Source of the DNA: Gambelia wislizenii
Taxonomy: Eukaryota > Chordata > Lepidosauria > Squamata > Crotaphytidae
Direction: 5' to 3'
Length of the DNA: 64,000 bases
NCBI GenBank assembly: GCA_030847615.1
Contig: JAUMIR010000004.1
Coordinates: 69,719,001 to 69,783,000 of the forward strand
Notes under the pieces: model-generated
Told to the model about the DNA's origin: nothing
The model's database searches: none
Seen by the model: the letters and a program-made list of their open reading frames with translations, nothing else
Part shown: positions 45,379 through 56,224 of the stretch, in pieces
Layout of the letters: each line of letters opens with the position of its first letter
Position numbering within the stretch: position 1 is the stretch's first letter
Made by a program: the position numbers and the translations under genes

Positions 45379-46320
45379 GATGTCATTTGGAGAGATGTGA
45401 CATTTCTACTGAGTCCAAAGGTTGCTGCATGGGACAGATAACAGGCACAACTGCTGAGATCTCCCCTCTTGAGCCTTGCCCATTAAGGATGGCAGAATAA
45501 CTGGTGCAATCTCATTCCGTATGCCAGCAAAGACTAGAAAGACTGCAGATAATGACTGGCCTTGCAGATCACCCTGAAGTCTCTGGATGATATTAAAACT
45601 GCTAATCCACCTGGTGGTTCTGACCATTACTGCTTGATTCACACATTTCCAAGATAGCCATTTTGAAACTCAGCCCCGTTCTTTAAAGTATCTCTATGAC
45701 ATGGCTTGATTCATTGGCCTAGTCTAATTTTGCTTCTGTCTTGCATACTGTGTTACAGTTTATTGATAAAGCAGTCAAGCCACCATAAAAAGTTCTAGAT
45801 AGTGTCTGATACTTGGCATGAATATAAAGTACATTCCTGGAAAGTAGCCCTTGATGTAGCATAAAGAAAGGCACAGCCCTCAAGTTTCCTTCCTAGCAAA
45901 TATAATCTTTAGCTACAGATAGTAATTTTGGTTCAGAAATTCAATATGTTAATGTTTGTTCACTAAATGTACAGTGCCTGAAGTAATGCCACAAGTAGCT
46001 GAAACTTCTACTATCAGGGCAGTCTGTTTTAATTCTCAGAAAAGCAGCTTGCCAAATTCCCAGAATACAATGCAAGTAATTAGTGTTTGGGTCCTTTTCC
46101 AATATTTGCATTCTTCAGTTTACATTCTTAGAAAGTCAGGGCAGATTTACAGATTCTCTTAACACATCAAAATCTGCATTTTTTTCATAGGGAATTTAGG
46201 CATGTTCTATCTGGCACATTAAATAGGGGCATTTATAGTGCATACACAGAAATAGTCACATCACTGAGGCATTTCCTCAGTTGCTTTTAAATAAACCACA
46301 CTTGTTTTATGTTAGCAGAA
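45379..46320 (+). other. RAB7B: RAB7B 3' UTR (probable)
   Basis: Unique, non-coding sequence after the stop codon. The best poly(A) signal is AATAAA at 46290-46295, followed by a T/GT-rich CACTTGTTTTATGTTAG. This would give a 3' UTR of about 0.9 kb. A MITE begins just afterward. Confidence 0.5.
46290..46295 (+). terminator. Candidate RAB7B poly(A) signal
   Basis: Canonical AATAAA with a downstream T/GT-rich element, the only canonical hexamer in the first 920 bases after the stop. Confidence 0.5.
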
Positions 46321-46323
46321 ATA

Positions 46324-46556
46324 CAGTAGGACCCCCATATTCACTGATCCATTATCCATTGATTCAATTATGCACAGGACACAAAACAGCACACCTACCA
46401 TAGAGTCTTCCTAGAAAATGTGTCCTCTCTAGCCAATTTCTAGGTCCTTCAAGGCAACTCTGGTATTTTAACCCAGAAGTCCCATTATTTTCAATGGTGT
46501 TCACTATTATCCACGGTTTTCAGTATCCACCCCCCCCCCCCGAACCAATCCCCAGT
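46324..46556. mobile_element. Tigger-like MITE, right end lost
   Basis: Starts CAGTAGGACCCCCATATTC after TA. Shares GAGTCTTCCTAGAAAATGTG and TATTATCCACGG with 15934-16180. The right terminus is missing after a C11 run. Confidence 0.75.
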
Positions 46557-47290
46557 AGGGATTGTAGTGAAAATACTGTAATGAAAATTCATGTTGGCAC
46601 AAGTGCTGGACAAATATGTATGATGGGATGTTCCGTACTGGATTTTTGCCATAGTGATTGTGCACTGAGGTGACTAAATAGCCTCCCCCCCCCCACTATT
46701 TATTTAAGTGGAAGATCACACTTCTGCACGTTCAATGTGCTTTTTTTTTATGTTCAGCAATGGCAACTGGTAACAATAAAAACACGAGTAATTCACTAAC
46801 TCTTTATTTGCAGGCATGCCCTTTTGAACATAAAACGCGGATAGCTTCGCATACCTGCGATCTTGAAAAAAAGCCAGGGAGATAAATGAAAGCTGCTGAA
46901 AATTGGCGTCAGTGTGCATCAATCCACATTTTTTTGCCTTGTATAGGCAAGCCCTGTGTACAGTAAAAAAAACAACACATTTACAGCTGTATGCATAAAT
47001 GCTTACTTGTGGTCATTCACTGCAAACATGTGGATGCCTGGAAACAGGACAAGCTGGCATGACAGCAAGTGAATCCCTACCATTTCCTGTTCTAACAGCC
47101 GCTTAGCATATGAGCTTAGTTGCTCTATAGGACTACTGTAGAATCATTTTAAAATCATTGGTGATCCCCAGACATTAGTCTCTTGCACAGAGAATTTGTA
47201 TTGATCATGGGTGGGCAACTGTGGCAGACTAGGGGGCCACATTAGTCCGTCCCCAGGAGACCTTGGGCTGCTGTACTCACCCACTGCAAA
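46557..47290. other. Stretch with nothing recognised
   Basis: Non-coding; C-run at about 46685-46694. Confidence 0.35.
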
Positions 47291-47291
47291 A

Positions 47292-47352
47292 GAAAAAATT
47301 GTCCCTCCCAATGCCCTCCCCAGTGTCCCCTGGGGTTGTGGGGACAATTTTC
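47292..47352. repeat. Imperfect inverted repeat
   Basis: GAAAAAATTGTCCCTCCCAA (47292) faces TTGTGGGGACAATTTTC (to 47352). Confidence 0.7.
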
Positions 47353-47368
47353 ACTATGTTTGTAGCTC

Positions 47369-47459
47369 CCCCTGGGCTATTTTAGGCCCAGGAGAGGCCT
47401 TTTTTTCAAAATAGGCTTCTGAAAAAAAGACCTCTCCTAGGCCTAAAATAGCCCAGGGG
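47369..47459. repeat. Hairpin with 39-bp arms
   Basis: Arms 47369-47407 and 47421-47459 are complementary except for two positions, around a 13-base loop. They contain GGGCTATTTTAGGCC and its mirror GGCCTAAAATAGCCC. Confidence 0.92.
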
Positions 47460-47627
47460 TGGTGTGAAGAAAATGCCTCCCATGCCTCCTAGGAAGCATT
47501 TTGAGGCAAAATGTTTTGTGATTGCAGGGTGCCCTAAGATCTTGGTCTTATAAGTGGACAAACACACCATCTCAGTTGATATCTCATTGCAAACCAATAT
47601 GAAAACTGTAGAGAAACATGGTCTTAC

Positions 47628-47740
47628 AAATCTGCATGTTGAGGATATTTTGTGGAGTGTACTCTTTGAGTACCTGTTCACAGCTGGTGAACAGGTGCTC
47701 AAAGAGTACACTCCACAAAATATCCTCAACATGCAGATTT
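47628..47740. repeat. Hairpin with 54-bp arms
   Basis: Arms 47628-47681 and 47687-47740 are complementary with about one mismatch around the 5-base centre AGCTG. It could fold as a long RNA hairpin or cruciform. Confidence 0.95.
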
Positions 47741-47792
47741 TGGCTGGTGAGTACAGGGCCATTTTTAACTATTATAGTATCACTTGAAGGGA

Positions 47793-48590
47793 ATCAGTGT
47801 GATGTAGTGATTTGCGTGTTGGACTATGGACTTTATCAGGCAAACGTCTAAAAACGCTGTAATTCTGCAAATGAGGAAAGCAAAAACAGTGGCATTATTA
47901 TACTTATTATCGCACATCACTGTAACTGTGTGAAAGAACTGCCATGGAATTATCACACAAGCATCACTAGCACTTTAAGAATGGGATTTTACTTCTGTGA
48001 TTTAGCATGGGCAAGATTTCGGCGGTTCTCGTGAGAAGACGCAAGCATGCTTTAAAACACCAAAAAAAAAACCACACAAAAAACCAACAACCTTAATTTG
48101 CAAAGTAAATGAACACACAAAACACTTAAACAAACCTAAAAATGTGCAAACAAACCAGGACAGTTCATAAAAAGAGCATCCTGTGGATAGTTTTCACATT
48201 CTCACCCGGAAGTTTTCTTGCCAAGAATGGGGAGGGGGGAAAAGAGGACCGCTTATTCATGCTGTAATCTTGCGATTATAGTGAGACATGTTTTCACATG
48301 CTCTTCAATACTGCAAAAAAAGTGATATTGAGAGCATGACAATGTTGTGCAATAGTGGGAACCATTCATGTTACCGTGACATCGTAATTGTGTGATTTTT
48401 GCTGTGTCTAATAAAGTCCTATGACTGTGAGACCAGAATTCGAATCCCTGTTTAGCCATGGAACACATTGGGTCACTTTTGGCAACTCACACTCTGTCAC
48501 CCTTAGAAGAAAGCAATGTCAAACCTCCTCTGAATAAACTTGGCAAGAAAACTCATAAATCAGAATCAATTTGAAGGTGCATAGCAATGA
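47793..48590 (+). mobile_element. tRNA-derived SINE split by GGAC-TIR copy E
   Basis: Head TCAGTGTGATGTAGTGATTT..GACTAT, then after the insertion GACTGTGAGACCAGAATTCG (B box) and the body to about 48590. Removing 47828-48422 restores TTGGACTATGACTGTGAGAC, the normal SINE text. Confidence 0.87.
47828..48419. mobile_element. GGAC-TIR element, copy E (complete)
   Basis: 592 bp, ends GGACTTTATCAGGC and GTCTAATAAAGTCC, flanked by TAT (47825-47827 and 48420-48422). Contains TTCTCGTGAGAAGACGC, a run of A-rich words and TCACCCGGAAGTTTTCTTGCC. Diverged from copies C and D. Confidence 0.88.
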
Positions 48591-48851
48591 GTGCCATTTA
48601 GTTATATTCTATCTATGCTGAGCCACAGCAGAAAAGCAGTAGCTTGTGTAGAGCTTTCCTGATTAGCTGAATGGCATCATGATACATGACAATGTTCCTC
48701 ACATACAGTACATTAATATGCACAAATATTGGTTAACACCTCATGTGAGTTGGAGATTTGGCTGCTGTACAGTTGAATTAGCATAACACATTCCATCAGG
48801 TGCTTCCTAATCTTTGTCAGGTAATGTATAGGCTGTGATGTGGGGGAGAGT

Positions 48852-48930
48852 ATAGAATCATAGAATAATAGAGTTGGAAGAGACCACAAGGGCCATCCAG
48901 TCCAACCCCCTGCCATGCAGGAACATGTAA
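48852..48930 (-). mobile_element. CR1 LINE 3' terminus
   Basis: Complement of the CR1 end: AGAATCATAGAATAATAGAG, TTGGAAGAGACCACAAGGGC and CCCCCTGCCATGCAGGAA. Very short. Confidence 0.85.
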
Positions 48931-49554
48931 ACAACATTTTTAAAATGCCAACTGTATGAGGGTTTTCTTGTTTGTTGCTGCACAGTAGGAGTGAAAACTT
49001 TCTCAGCAGTTCATAAGGAATGAGGTATCACAGTTCACCCCCTTGTTCTGCTGCCAGTTTACCTGCGCAGCTATTTTCTGTATATTCAGTAGGAATATTC
49101 AGTAGCAATATAGAAGTCTGCTAAAGCTGCAGACCCACATTGGCTTCAGTTTGCAAGTCCAAATGGAAGGACACAAAAACCTGGCTTTACCTGAATTCCA
49201 AATTCTTTACGCAAAACCTAGAAATTTACCTGGAGGGTGAAAAGTTTTGTTTGACCACAAGATTCTCAACTGAAGCTTCATTACGTTGAGAGCCAAAAGG
49301 GAACCTTTGCCCAGAAGATAGTCAGGGAGTGTTTGTTATCTATTTTCCTTAACACAACATATTCTGTCGAACTTCTCATTTTCAAGGCAAACAAAGCACT
49401 TTCTCTTCCCAAACCCTAACCTTAACCCTTTCCCTTTGCTGAGAATAGTAGTGCATTTTCCTGTGTGAAAATGTGTGATCTGAGCCCTGGGAAAATCCAT
49501 AATCCTGAAATAGAAATGTGTGCCCTGAGACCTGGGAAACTGCAATTAACCCTG
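48931..49554. other. Stretch with nothing recognised
   Basis: Non-coding, no named repeat. Confidence 0.35.
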
Positions 49555-51027
49555 CAACAAAGTTGAGAACTCCTGGAGAACAGGAGAAGTCCCAGCAGAC
49601 TGGAGGAGGGCAAACGTTGTTCCCATCTTCAAAAAGGGGAAAAAAGAGGATCCCAACAATTATCGTCCAGTTAGTCTGACATCAATACAAGGGAAGATTT
49701 TAGAGCAGATCATTAAACAGAGAGTCTGTGAACATTTAGAAGGCAAAGCCATAATCACAAAAAGTCAACATGGGTTTCAGAGAAACAAGTCATGCCAGAC
49801 TAATCTGATCTCTTTTTTTGATAAAGTTACCAGCTTGGTAGATGAAGGGAATGCTGTGGACATTGCATACCTTGATTTCAGTAAGGCCTTTGACAAGGTT
49901 CCCCATGACATTCTTGCAAACAAGCTTGTAAAATGTGGGCTAGACAAGTTAACTGTTCAATGGATTTGTAATTGGTTGACCGGCCGAACCCAAAGGGTGC
50001 TCAGCAGTGGCTCCTCTTCGTCTTAGAAAGATGTGACCAGTGGGGTGCCACGGGGTTCTGTCCTGGGCCCAGTGCTATTCAACATCTTTATCAATGACTT
50101 AGATGAGGGAATTAGGGGCATACTTATCAAATTTGCAGATGACACCAAATTGGGAGGAGTAGCTAATACCCTAGAGGACAGGATCAAAATTCAGAATGAC
50201 CTGGATAGACTGGAGAGCTGGGCCAAAGCTAACAAAATGAAATTCAATACGGAGAAATGTAAAGTACTGCATTTAGGGCGGAAAAATGAAATGCATAAAT
50301 ATAGGATGGGAGAGACCTGGCTGAATGAGACTACATGCGAAAGGGATCTAGGAGTCCTAGTAGACCACAAGTTGAACATGAGCCAACAGTGTGATGCGGC
50401 AGCTAAAAAGGCCAATGCGATTTTGGGCTGCATCAATAGAAGTATAGTGTCTAGATCAAGGGAATTAATAGTGCCACTCTATTCTGCCTTGGTCAGACCT
50501 CACTTAGAATACTGTGTCCAGTTCTGGGCACCACAATTCAGAAAGGATATTGACAAATTGGAGCGTGTCCAGAGAAGGGCGACTAAAATGGTGAAAGGTC
50601 TGGAAACGATGCCTTATGAGGAGAGACTTAGGGAGCTGGGTATGTTTAGCCTGGAAAAAAGACGGTTAAGAGGCGATATGATAGCCCTGTTTAAGTATTT
50701 GAAGGGATGTCACGCTGAGGATGGAGCAGGCTTGTTTTCTGCTGCTCCAGAGACTGGAACACGGAGCAATGGGTGCAAGGTCCAGGAACAGAGATTCCAC
50801 CTCAACATGAGGAGGAACTTTTTGACAGTAAGAACTGTTCGGCAGTGGAACACACTCCCTCGGAGCGTGGTGGGGTCTCCTTCCTTGGAGGTCTTTAAAC
50901 AGAGGCTGGATGGCCATCTGTTGGGGATGCTTTGATCAAGATTTCCTGCGTGGCAGGGGGGTTGGACTGGATGGCCCTCGTGGTCTCTTCCAACTCTGCA
51001 GTTCTATGATTCTATGATTCTATGAAA
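49555..51027 (+). mobile_element. CR1 LINE, 5'-truncated, young
   Basis: Covers the RT domain to the 3' end, which finishes with the CR1 signature of repeated ATTCTATG units (about 51002-51024). The long preserved frame and intact 3' end indicate a recent copy. It likely supplied the kind of sequence nested in the L1 at 52653-52850, which matches its 3' end closely. Confidence 0.92.
49567..50935 (+). pseudogene. CR1 reverse transcriptase, C-terminal two-thirds, one nonsense codon
   Basis: The frame runs from WRTGEVPADWRRANVVPIFK through YRPVSLTS, the RT block YLDFSKAFDKVPHDIL, SGVPRGSVLGPVLFNIF and the catalytic KFADDTKLGG. Then come CRS-like LHLGRKNEMHKYRMG and the C-terminal FFLTVRTVRQWNTLP-type end, stopping at 50935. 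A single in-frame TAG at 50024-50026 (expected Trp between SSSS and KDVTSGVP) breaks it. Otherwise the frame is open. The endonuclease domain is missing through 5' truncation. Confidence 0.9.
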
Positions 51028-51385
51028 GTACAAATATGAGGGAAATTTGAAGCGGGGGATATCAGCAAAATGGAAAACAACAACAACCTCACATCACATT
51101 TGTTGTACACAAAATCTACCCAAAATAGATATTGCAGAAAGGCCTCCAAACACTCAAATGTGCAATATATCGGCACCATATCCATACACATCTTCTTATT
51201 GCTCTCCCAGCCTTCTCTTTAGCTATAATTTGTAACCTTCATTTCTCTGTTGCTGATACAGAACAGAAGGTACTGAGAGTGAAGGGGATGCCACCCAATT
51301 AATATACCCTACAATTTTTTACCAGGCCAAATCTAATCATTTAGACTTCGGAAAAACCAAGGAATTCATTTACCACATTTTTTAA

Positions 51386-51447
51386 AAAGGTGCTCCCTCT
51401 AGTGGTGGCATTTTTAAAAGGTGCTCCCTCTAGTGGTGTCATGATTT
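51386..51447. repeat. 31-bp tandem duplication with two CTCF-like motifs
   Basis: Two units contain CTCCCTCTAGTGG at 51393-51405 and 51424-51436. The complement CCACTAGAGGGAG is one base from the usual CTCF core pattern. Confidence 0.6.
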
Positions 51448-52253
51448 CTAGATGTTGTTGCACATGATTTTACTCATGTATCTTATATTTTTTTCCCTTT
51501 ATTTATTTATACGTACTTTAATACAGCTCAGAATTCACATATATATATCTTTGTTACAAGATTTACCTAGGTGTTCTAACTTAGTACATCCAATGAAGTT
51601 TTATCACAAACAAAACAAAACAAAACCAAAAACGCAAGAGAAACAAAAATATAACTAAACAAAGATTTAACATTACTTCAGAACATTCAATTTTCGATTT
51701 CCATTCTCTTCTAACTCTACCTTCTGACTTCCTCTGACTTACAAATCCAAAGATTTTCCTTTATCCATATTTTTAAACTTATGATCATTGCTCTGTTAGT
51801 ACCTTAGTACCTTTTAAACAATTGTATTGAATCATTCATTCATTATCAACTGATTCATTACCTTTAACATGTAATTTGCCTTACTTTCTTGAATTTCTTT
51901 TTTTAAATAATCAAGATTTCATGCATCCAGTCTCCTCTACTAATTACTTGTATTATCTTAACATCTTAACATTGTCATTTCCAGTATTTAGACAACTATT
52001 CTATTACTCCTTTCCATTCCCTGTTAATTTCCTCTATGTTTCCTTTATTTATTATTCTTGTCAATTTGTCATTATCTTTCATTTCTAATATCTTATCCAT
52101 CCATTCTATAATTCTAGGTGCTTCCCTCTTTTTCCACCCAGCCGCAATCTTCAATCTAGCTGCTGTTACAAGATACAGCAATATTCGCCAAAATTCTTTT
52201 TGTGTTTGTTTCTCTAACATTGAAGTTATATTTAATAAATATAACTTTGGATC

Positions 52254-52305
52254 CTCTCTCTCTCTGGCTTTTCTTCGCAAACGAAGATTCAGGAAGGACT
52301 CATCC
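52254..52305 (-). mobile_element. 52-bp 3' tail of the 9175-10141 LINE, inserted in L1
   Basis: On the minus strand this is identical over about 52 bases to the terminus at about 10090-10141 (GGATGAGTCCTTCCTGAATC.. to the (GA)n tail). It separates the L1 texts RINCT and PKLYLLNI, which are adjacent in normal L1 ORF2. Confidence 0.9.
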
Positions 52306-52652
52306 TGCACTTTAAGTACAGTTTATTCTCAGCATCTTTTGAATTATTTTATGCACTTTTACCCAGAATTTCTTTATAACTGGGCATGTCCACCACATGT
52401 GGTATAGGGAGCCTACTTCTTTTTCACATCTCCAGCATTTCTTATTTTTTAGTTTATAAATTTTACTTAACCTTGCTGGAGTGAGGTACCATCTATCAGC
52501 GATTTTCAAGTAGTTTTCTTTCAGGTCTTGATTTGCAGTAAATTTATTAGTTCTGTTTCTTGCATTCTCCCACTCTTCTAGACTAATAGATTCTCCTATG
52601 TCTCTTGCCCAGTTTATCATTGTATCTTTTACCAATTCTTTTTCAAGCTCTC

Positions 52653-52850
52653 AAGAGCTGTTCGGCAGTGGAATGCACTCCCTCGGAGCGTGGTGGGGTC
52701 TCCTTCCTTGGAGGTCTTTAAACAGAGGCTAGATGGCTATCTGTTGGGAATGCTTTGATCAAGATTTCCTGCGTGGCAGGGGGGTTGGACTGGATGGCCC
52801 TCGTGGTATCTTCCAACTCTGCAGTTCTATGATTCTATGATTCTATAATA
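52653..52850 (+). mobile_element. CR1 3' end nested in L1
   Basis: From GAGCTGTTCGGCAGTGGAAT to the ATTCTATG repeats. Nearly identical to 50834-51024. Inserted on the strand opposite to the L1. Confidence 0.92.
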
Positions 52851-53763
52851 AGATTTTATACAACATTGTAATTTTTTTCTTACTGCTACCCCAATGATAT
52901 CATCAATTTCATTTTGTTCTTTCTTAAATCCATATATCTTTTTGTCTTCCTTGTATCTGTCTTTTAGTTGATAATAGGTAAACCATTGCATATCATCTCC
53001 TTGTTCTTGTATCATTTCTCTCGTTTTTAAACAGCATTCTTCCTCTTCTTTCCATTCTATTAAATCTTTATATTTAATCCATTCTCCTTTTTCTTTCCAT
53101 TTAACCTGGAAGACTTCCACTGGAGATAACTATAGTGGAATAACACTGTAGTATTTTTGCCTTATAATATTCCAAATTTTCATTAGTGATCCTCTCACTG
53201 TGTGATTCTCAGTTTTTTTTTCTACCTTTGATTTTCCATACCATAAGTATGCATGAATACCATATCTCAAATTACAAAATTCCAAGTTTAGTAAGCTAGA
53301 ATTTTCCAATTTTACCCATTCGCTTATACAGTTTAATCCACAAGCCATATAGTGTAATTTAAAATTGGGAAGCACTACACCTCCTCTGTTCTTTGCGTCT
53401 ATCAAAGTTGTCCATTTCATTTTGGGCTTACGACCGTTCCATATAAAGTCTTTTAAATCTTTCATCCATTCTGAAAAAGGTTTATTATTCTTCAAGATAA
53501 CTAAGTTCTGAAACAAAAAGGTCATTCTTGGCAATATATTCATTTTTATGGTAGCGATTTTCCCTAACAATGATATATTCATTTTCTGCCACCGTTTAAT
53601 ATCTTCTTTTATTTGTTTCCATGTTCTTATATAATTGTTTTTGTATATTTCTCTATTCTTTTTACTTATCCATATACCAAGATATTTAGTTTTAGACACA
53701 ATTTTACATCCAGATTTACCATTAAGTTGTGCATCTTCGATTTTATTCATGTATCTTACATTT

Positions 53764-54300
53764 AACGTGCTTAGTTGTCACTGAAAGTAAACATCAGGTT
53801 ATTATTGCAAGTCTGAGGCACAGATCTCTGAAGAAATTCTGTTGTGATTTATGGATTTTTCTTTAGGAATATGCATTCCCCTTAATGTCTAGTTTGACCT
53901 ATGTTTCTATCAATTATAGTACTTACACTTAACAGGACTAGTTTTTAAAATTTAAATAATAGCTAGAGGAGGAGCCTGATCAGGATCATGAAGAGGAGGG
54001 CTTTAATCCCCCCCCCATAAAAAATACTATGATTCTGATGGAACGTTCCCTCCCTTCCTTCTAAAGCTGCCTTTGACTCAAGGAGGGAAGCTTCTGTTCG
54101 CACCAATGCACTCTTCCTGGGCCAACAGCAGATCCTGGGAAGATTGATTTGGGGTAGGACAGTGGCATGTGGCATAATCCCCCATTCCCTGTGCAATGCC
54201 ATCTTGATCCTCCTCAACCTCCTCCTTCCTCACCACTAATATTAAAAAAAAAAAACAGAGAAAATAATACAAAACAGTGATCTGGAACAGCAGAACTTCT
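53764..54300. other. Stretch with nothing recognised
   Basis: Non-coding; C9 run near 54008 and A12 near 54244. Confidence 0.35.
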
Positions 54301-54309
54301 CTTCACTGA

Positions 54310-54445
54310 AATCTTTAGAAGCAAAGTGCTAGGTGTCTGCAGAGAAAAATGAAGAATATTATTTTCAGCATTTATTAGCTTGCTGCCTAATCTGCCCTGT
54401 CAATCAAGATCAACTTAGATAAACAAAAGTTTAAATGCATTAAGA
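54310..54445. repeat. Dispersed repeat shared with 58735-58855
   Basis: ATTATTTTCAGCATTTATTA, TAATCTGCCCTGTCAATCA and TCAACTTAGATAAACAA recur, diverged, at 58735-58855. Family unknown. Confidence 0.55.
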
Positions 54446-54691
54446 ATTCATTGATGCATTTAATGTCACACTTGTTTTGGCCATGAGCCTTTTAAACTGC
54501 ACCCTGTGGCCTCTTTCTAGTTATATCATGCATAGAAACTTTATTTGTTACAGCTGAAGCCTACTGTCTCTTTCTAGCTGGATAATCATGAAATAGTCTC
54601 TTTCTTGCCATATCCATACTGTAATGACCTTTGCACTGAATCCCTTCATAGTAATTTGGGAAGCCCTTCTTCCTCTATTAACTATTAAGCA
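54446..54691. other. Flank without feature
   Basis: Non-coding sequence before the mariner. Confidence 0.35.
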
Positions 54692-54693
54692 TA

Positions 54694-55893
54694 TGAGATC
54701 TGTCTATTAAATAATGAGACTGTGTTTCAACCTTTCAGACAAATCATGGAGAACTGATTGTGAATGCTTGAGTGGTGACCTTAAACATTTCTGAACCTAC
54801 AGGACAAACATCAACATTCTTAGCCGTTCAGTTAATTGTCAGTTGTCATTTAAACCAGCTGTATTGTCTGCTGTGTGTCGGAAAAATGCCAAGTTTAAAA
54901 GCCGAGCAATATGTCATTTTGGAATTTTTAGTAAAATTGAACCAAATGCCAACAGAATCTTTTCAAATGCTTACTGAGGCCTACGGGGAAGACTGCATAT
55001 CTCAGGCGTGTGTGTTTGAGTGGCACAAAAGATTCAGAGAAAGACGTGAGAATGTGGAAGATGATGAATGTCCTGGATAACCTTCTACTTCAAGAAAGTG
55101 TGGAAAAAATCAGCCAGATTGTTCAAGGAGACTGTTGATTCAGTGTCTGAATGATAGCTGAAGCCATGAACATTGACAAAGGCACTGTATGGAAAATTTT
55201 GCATGAGGATCTCAACATAAGAAACGTTTGTGCCAAAATGCTCCCTAGGGTTCTCACACCAGAGCAAAAAGTGCCACAAGGAAATTTGCACTGACATGCT
55301 GAAGCAACTTGAGGCAGACCCAAACCTTTTTCAAAAAATCATCACTTGTGATGAAATGTGGATCTTCCAGTAAGATCCTGAGACAAAACGATAGTCAATG
55401 CACTGGAAAATACCATCATCACCAAGAATGAAAAAAACATGTCAAAGTGGGCCCAGATTAAAAGTCATGCTCATTGGGTGTAATTTTGGCAGAATGGGTC
55501 CCAGAAGACAGCACTTCATCAAGACAATGTGCCTGCTCACACAGCACTTTCTGTGAAGCAGTTTTTGTCCAATAAACTCATTACTACACTTGAATATCCT
55601 CCATATTTGCCAGATTTGGCACCATGCAACTTTTTTCATTTCACTAAAGTGAAATCGGTGCTTAAAGGAATATGTTTTGAGTCAACTGATGTAGTAAAAA
55701 AGAAAATGGCAGATGTGTTGAAATGGCTGACAGAAACTGATGTGTTCTACACCTTCAACTAGTGGGAAACAAGACTGCATTGGTGTGTGAGTGTGAACAG
55801 GAAATATGTTGAAGGGACAAGCATTAGAATTGTAATACATATAAATAAAGATGGGTTATTGTATCAGTCTCGTTATTTAATAGACAGACCTCA
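54694..55893 (+). mobile_element. Mariner DNA transposon, 1,200 bp, TA-flanked
   Basis: Terminal repeats TGAGATCTGTCTATTAAATA and the complement at the right (TATTTAATAGACAGACCTCA), with TA outside both ends. Length and single ORF are those of an autonomous mariner. Confidence 0.95.
54886..55762 (+). pseudogene. Mariner transposase, inactivated
   Basis: Starts MPSLKAEQYVILEFLVKLNQ, with the helix-turn-helix region SPTESF-like MPTESFQMLTEAYGEDCIS and VFEWHKRFRERRENVEDDE, then a stop. Further on in shifted frames: TCDEMWIFQ (first catalytic Asp), QDNVPAHTALSVKQF (second) and YLPDLAPCNFFHF, where the third Asp of the D,D34D triad is Asn. Several frameshifts and stops separate these blocks. Two independent kinds of damage make it inactive. 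Confidence 0.92.
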
Positions 55894-55943
55894 TAGTTGA
55901 TAGTGAAGCATATATATTTTACGAATGCCAATAAATGTCACTA

Positions 55944-56173
55944 CAGTTGTCTCTTCATATTCACTGGGGTTTGGTTCCAGGACCCCCCATTGATACCAAA
56001 ATCCATGAATATTCAAGTCCCATTATGTGCAATGGCATAGCAAAATGGTGTCCCTTATATAAGATGGCAAAATCAAGGTTTGCTTTTTGGATTATTATTT
56101 TTTAAAGAATATTTTCAAGCTGTGAATACTTAAATCTGTGAATACGAAATCCATGGATACAGAGGGACAGCTG
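55944..56173. mobile_element. 230-bp Tigger-like MITE
   Basis: TA-flanked, ends CAGTTGTCTCTTCATATTC and CAGAGGGACAGCTG. Close relative of 11339-11567 and 24890-25118. Confidence 0.85.
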
Positions 56174-56224
56174 TATTTACAGTTTTTGACATACACCATC
56201 ACAGCAGCTCTGGCTCTACAGACA

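Larger units (their letters stand above)
51491..53740 (-). mobile_element. L1 LINE, 5'-truncated, with 23-bp target duplication and two nested insertions
   Basis: About 2.25 kb of ORF2 C-terminal part and 3' UTR on the minus strand. It is flanked by TTTTA(C/T)TCATGTATCTTA(T/C)ATTT at 51468-51490 and 53741-53763. ORF2 pieces in order: YLGIWISKKNREIYKNN, LLGKIATIKMNILPRM, FIWNGRKPKMKW, WYLTPARLSKIYK, and the C-terminal Cys/His motif CWRCEKEVGSLYHMWWTC, then LYLLNITSMLEKQTQKEFWR. It is interrupted by a CR1 3' end and a 52-bp LINE tail, and by stops. Confidence 0.9.

Noticed and set aside
53130..53750. 206-codon minus-strand frame as a host gene
   Set aside because: It is L1 ORF2 C-terminal sequence; its apparent start lies in the target duplication.
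54772..55080. 102-codon frame as a free-standing DNA-binding gene
   Set aside because: It is the N-terminal part of the broken mariner transposase.
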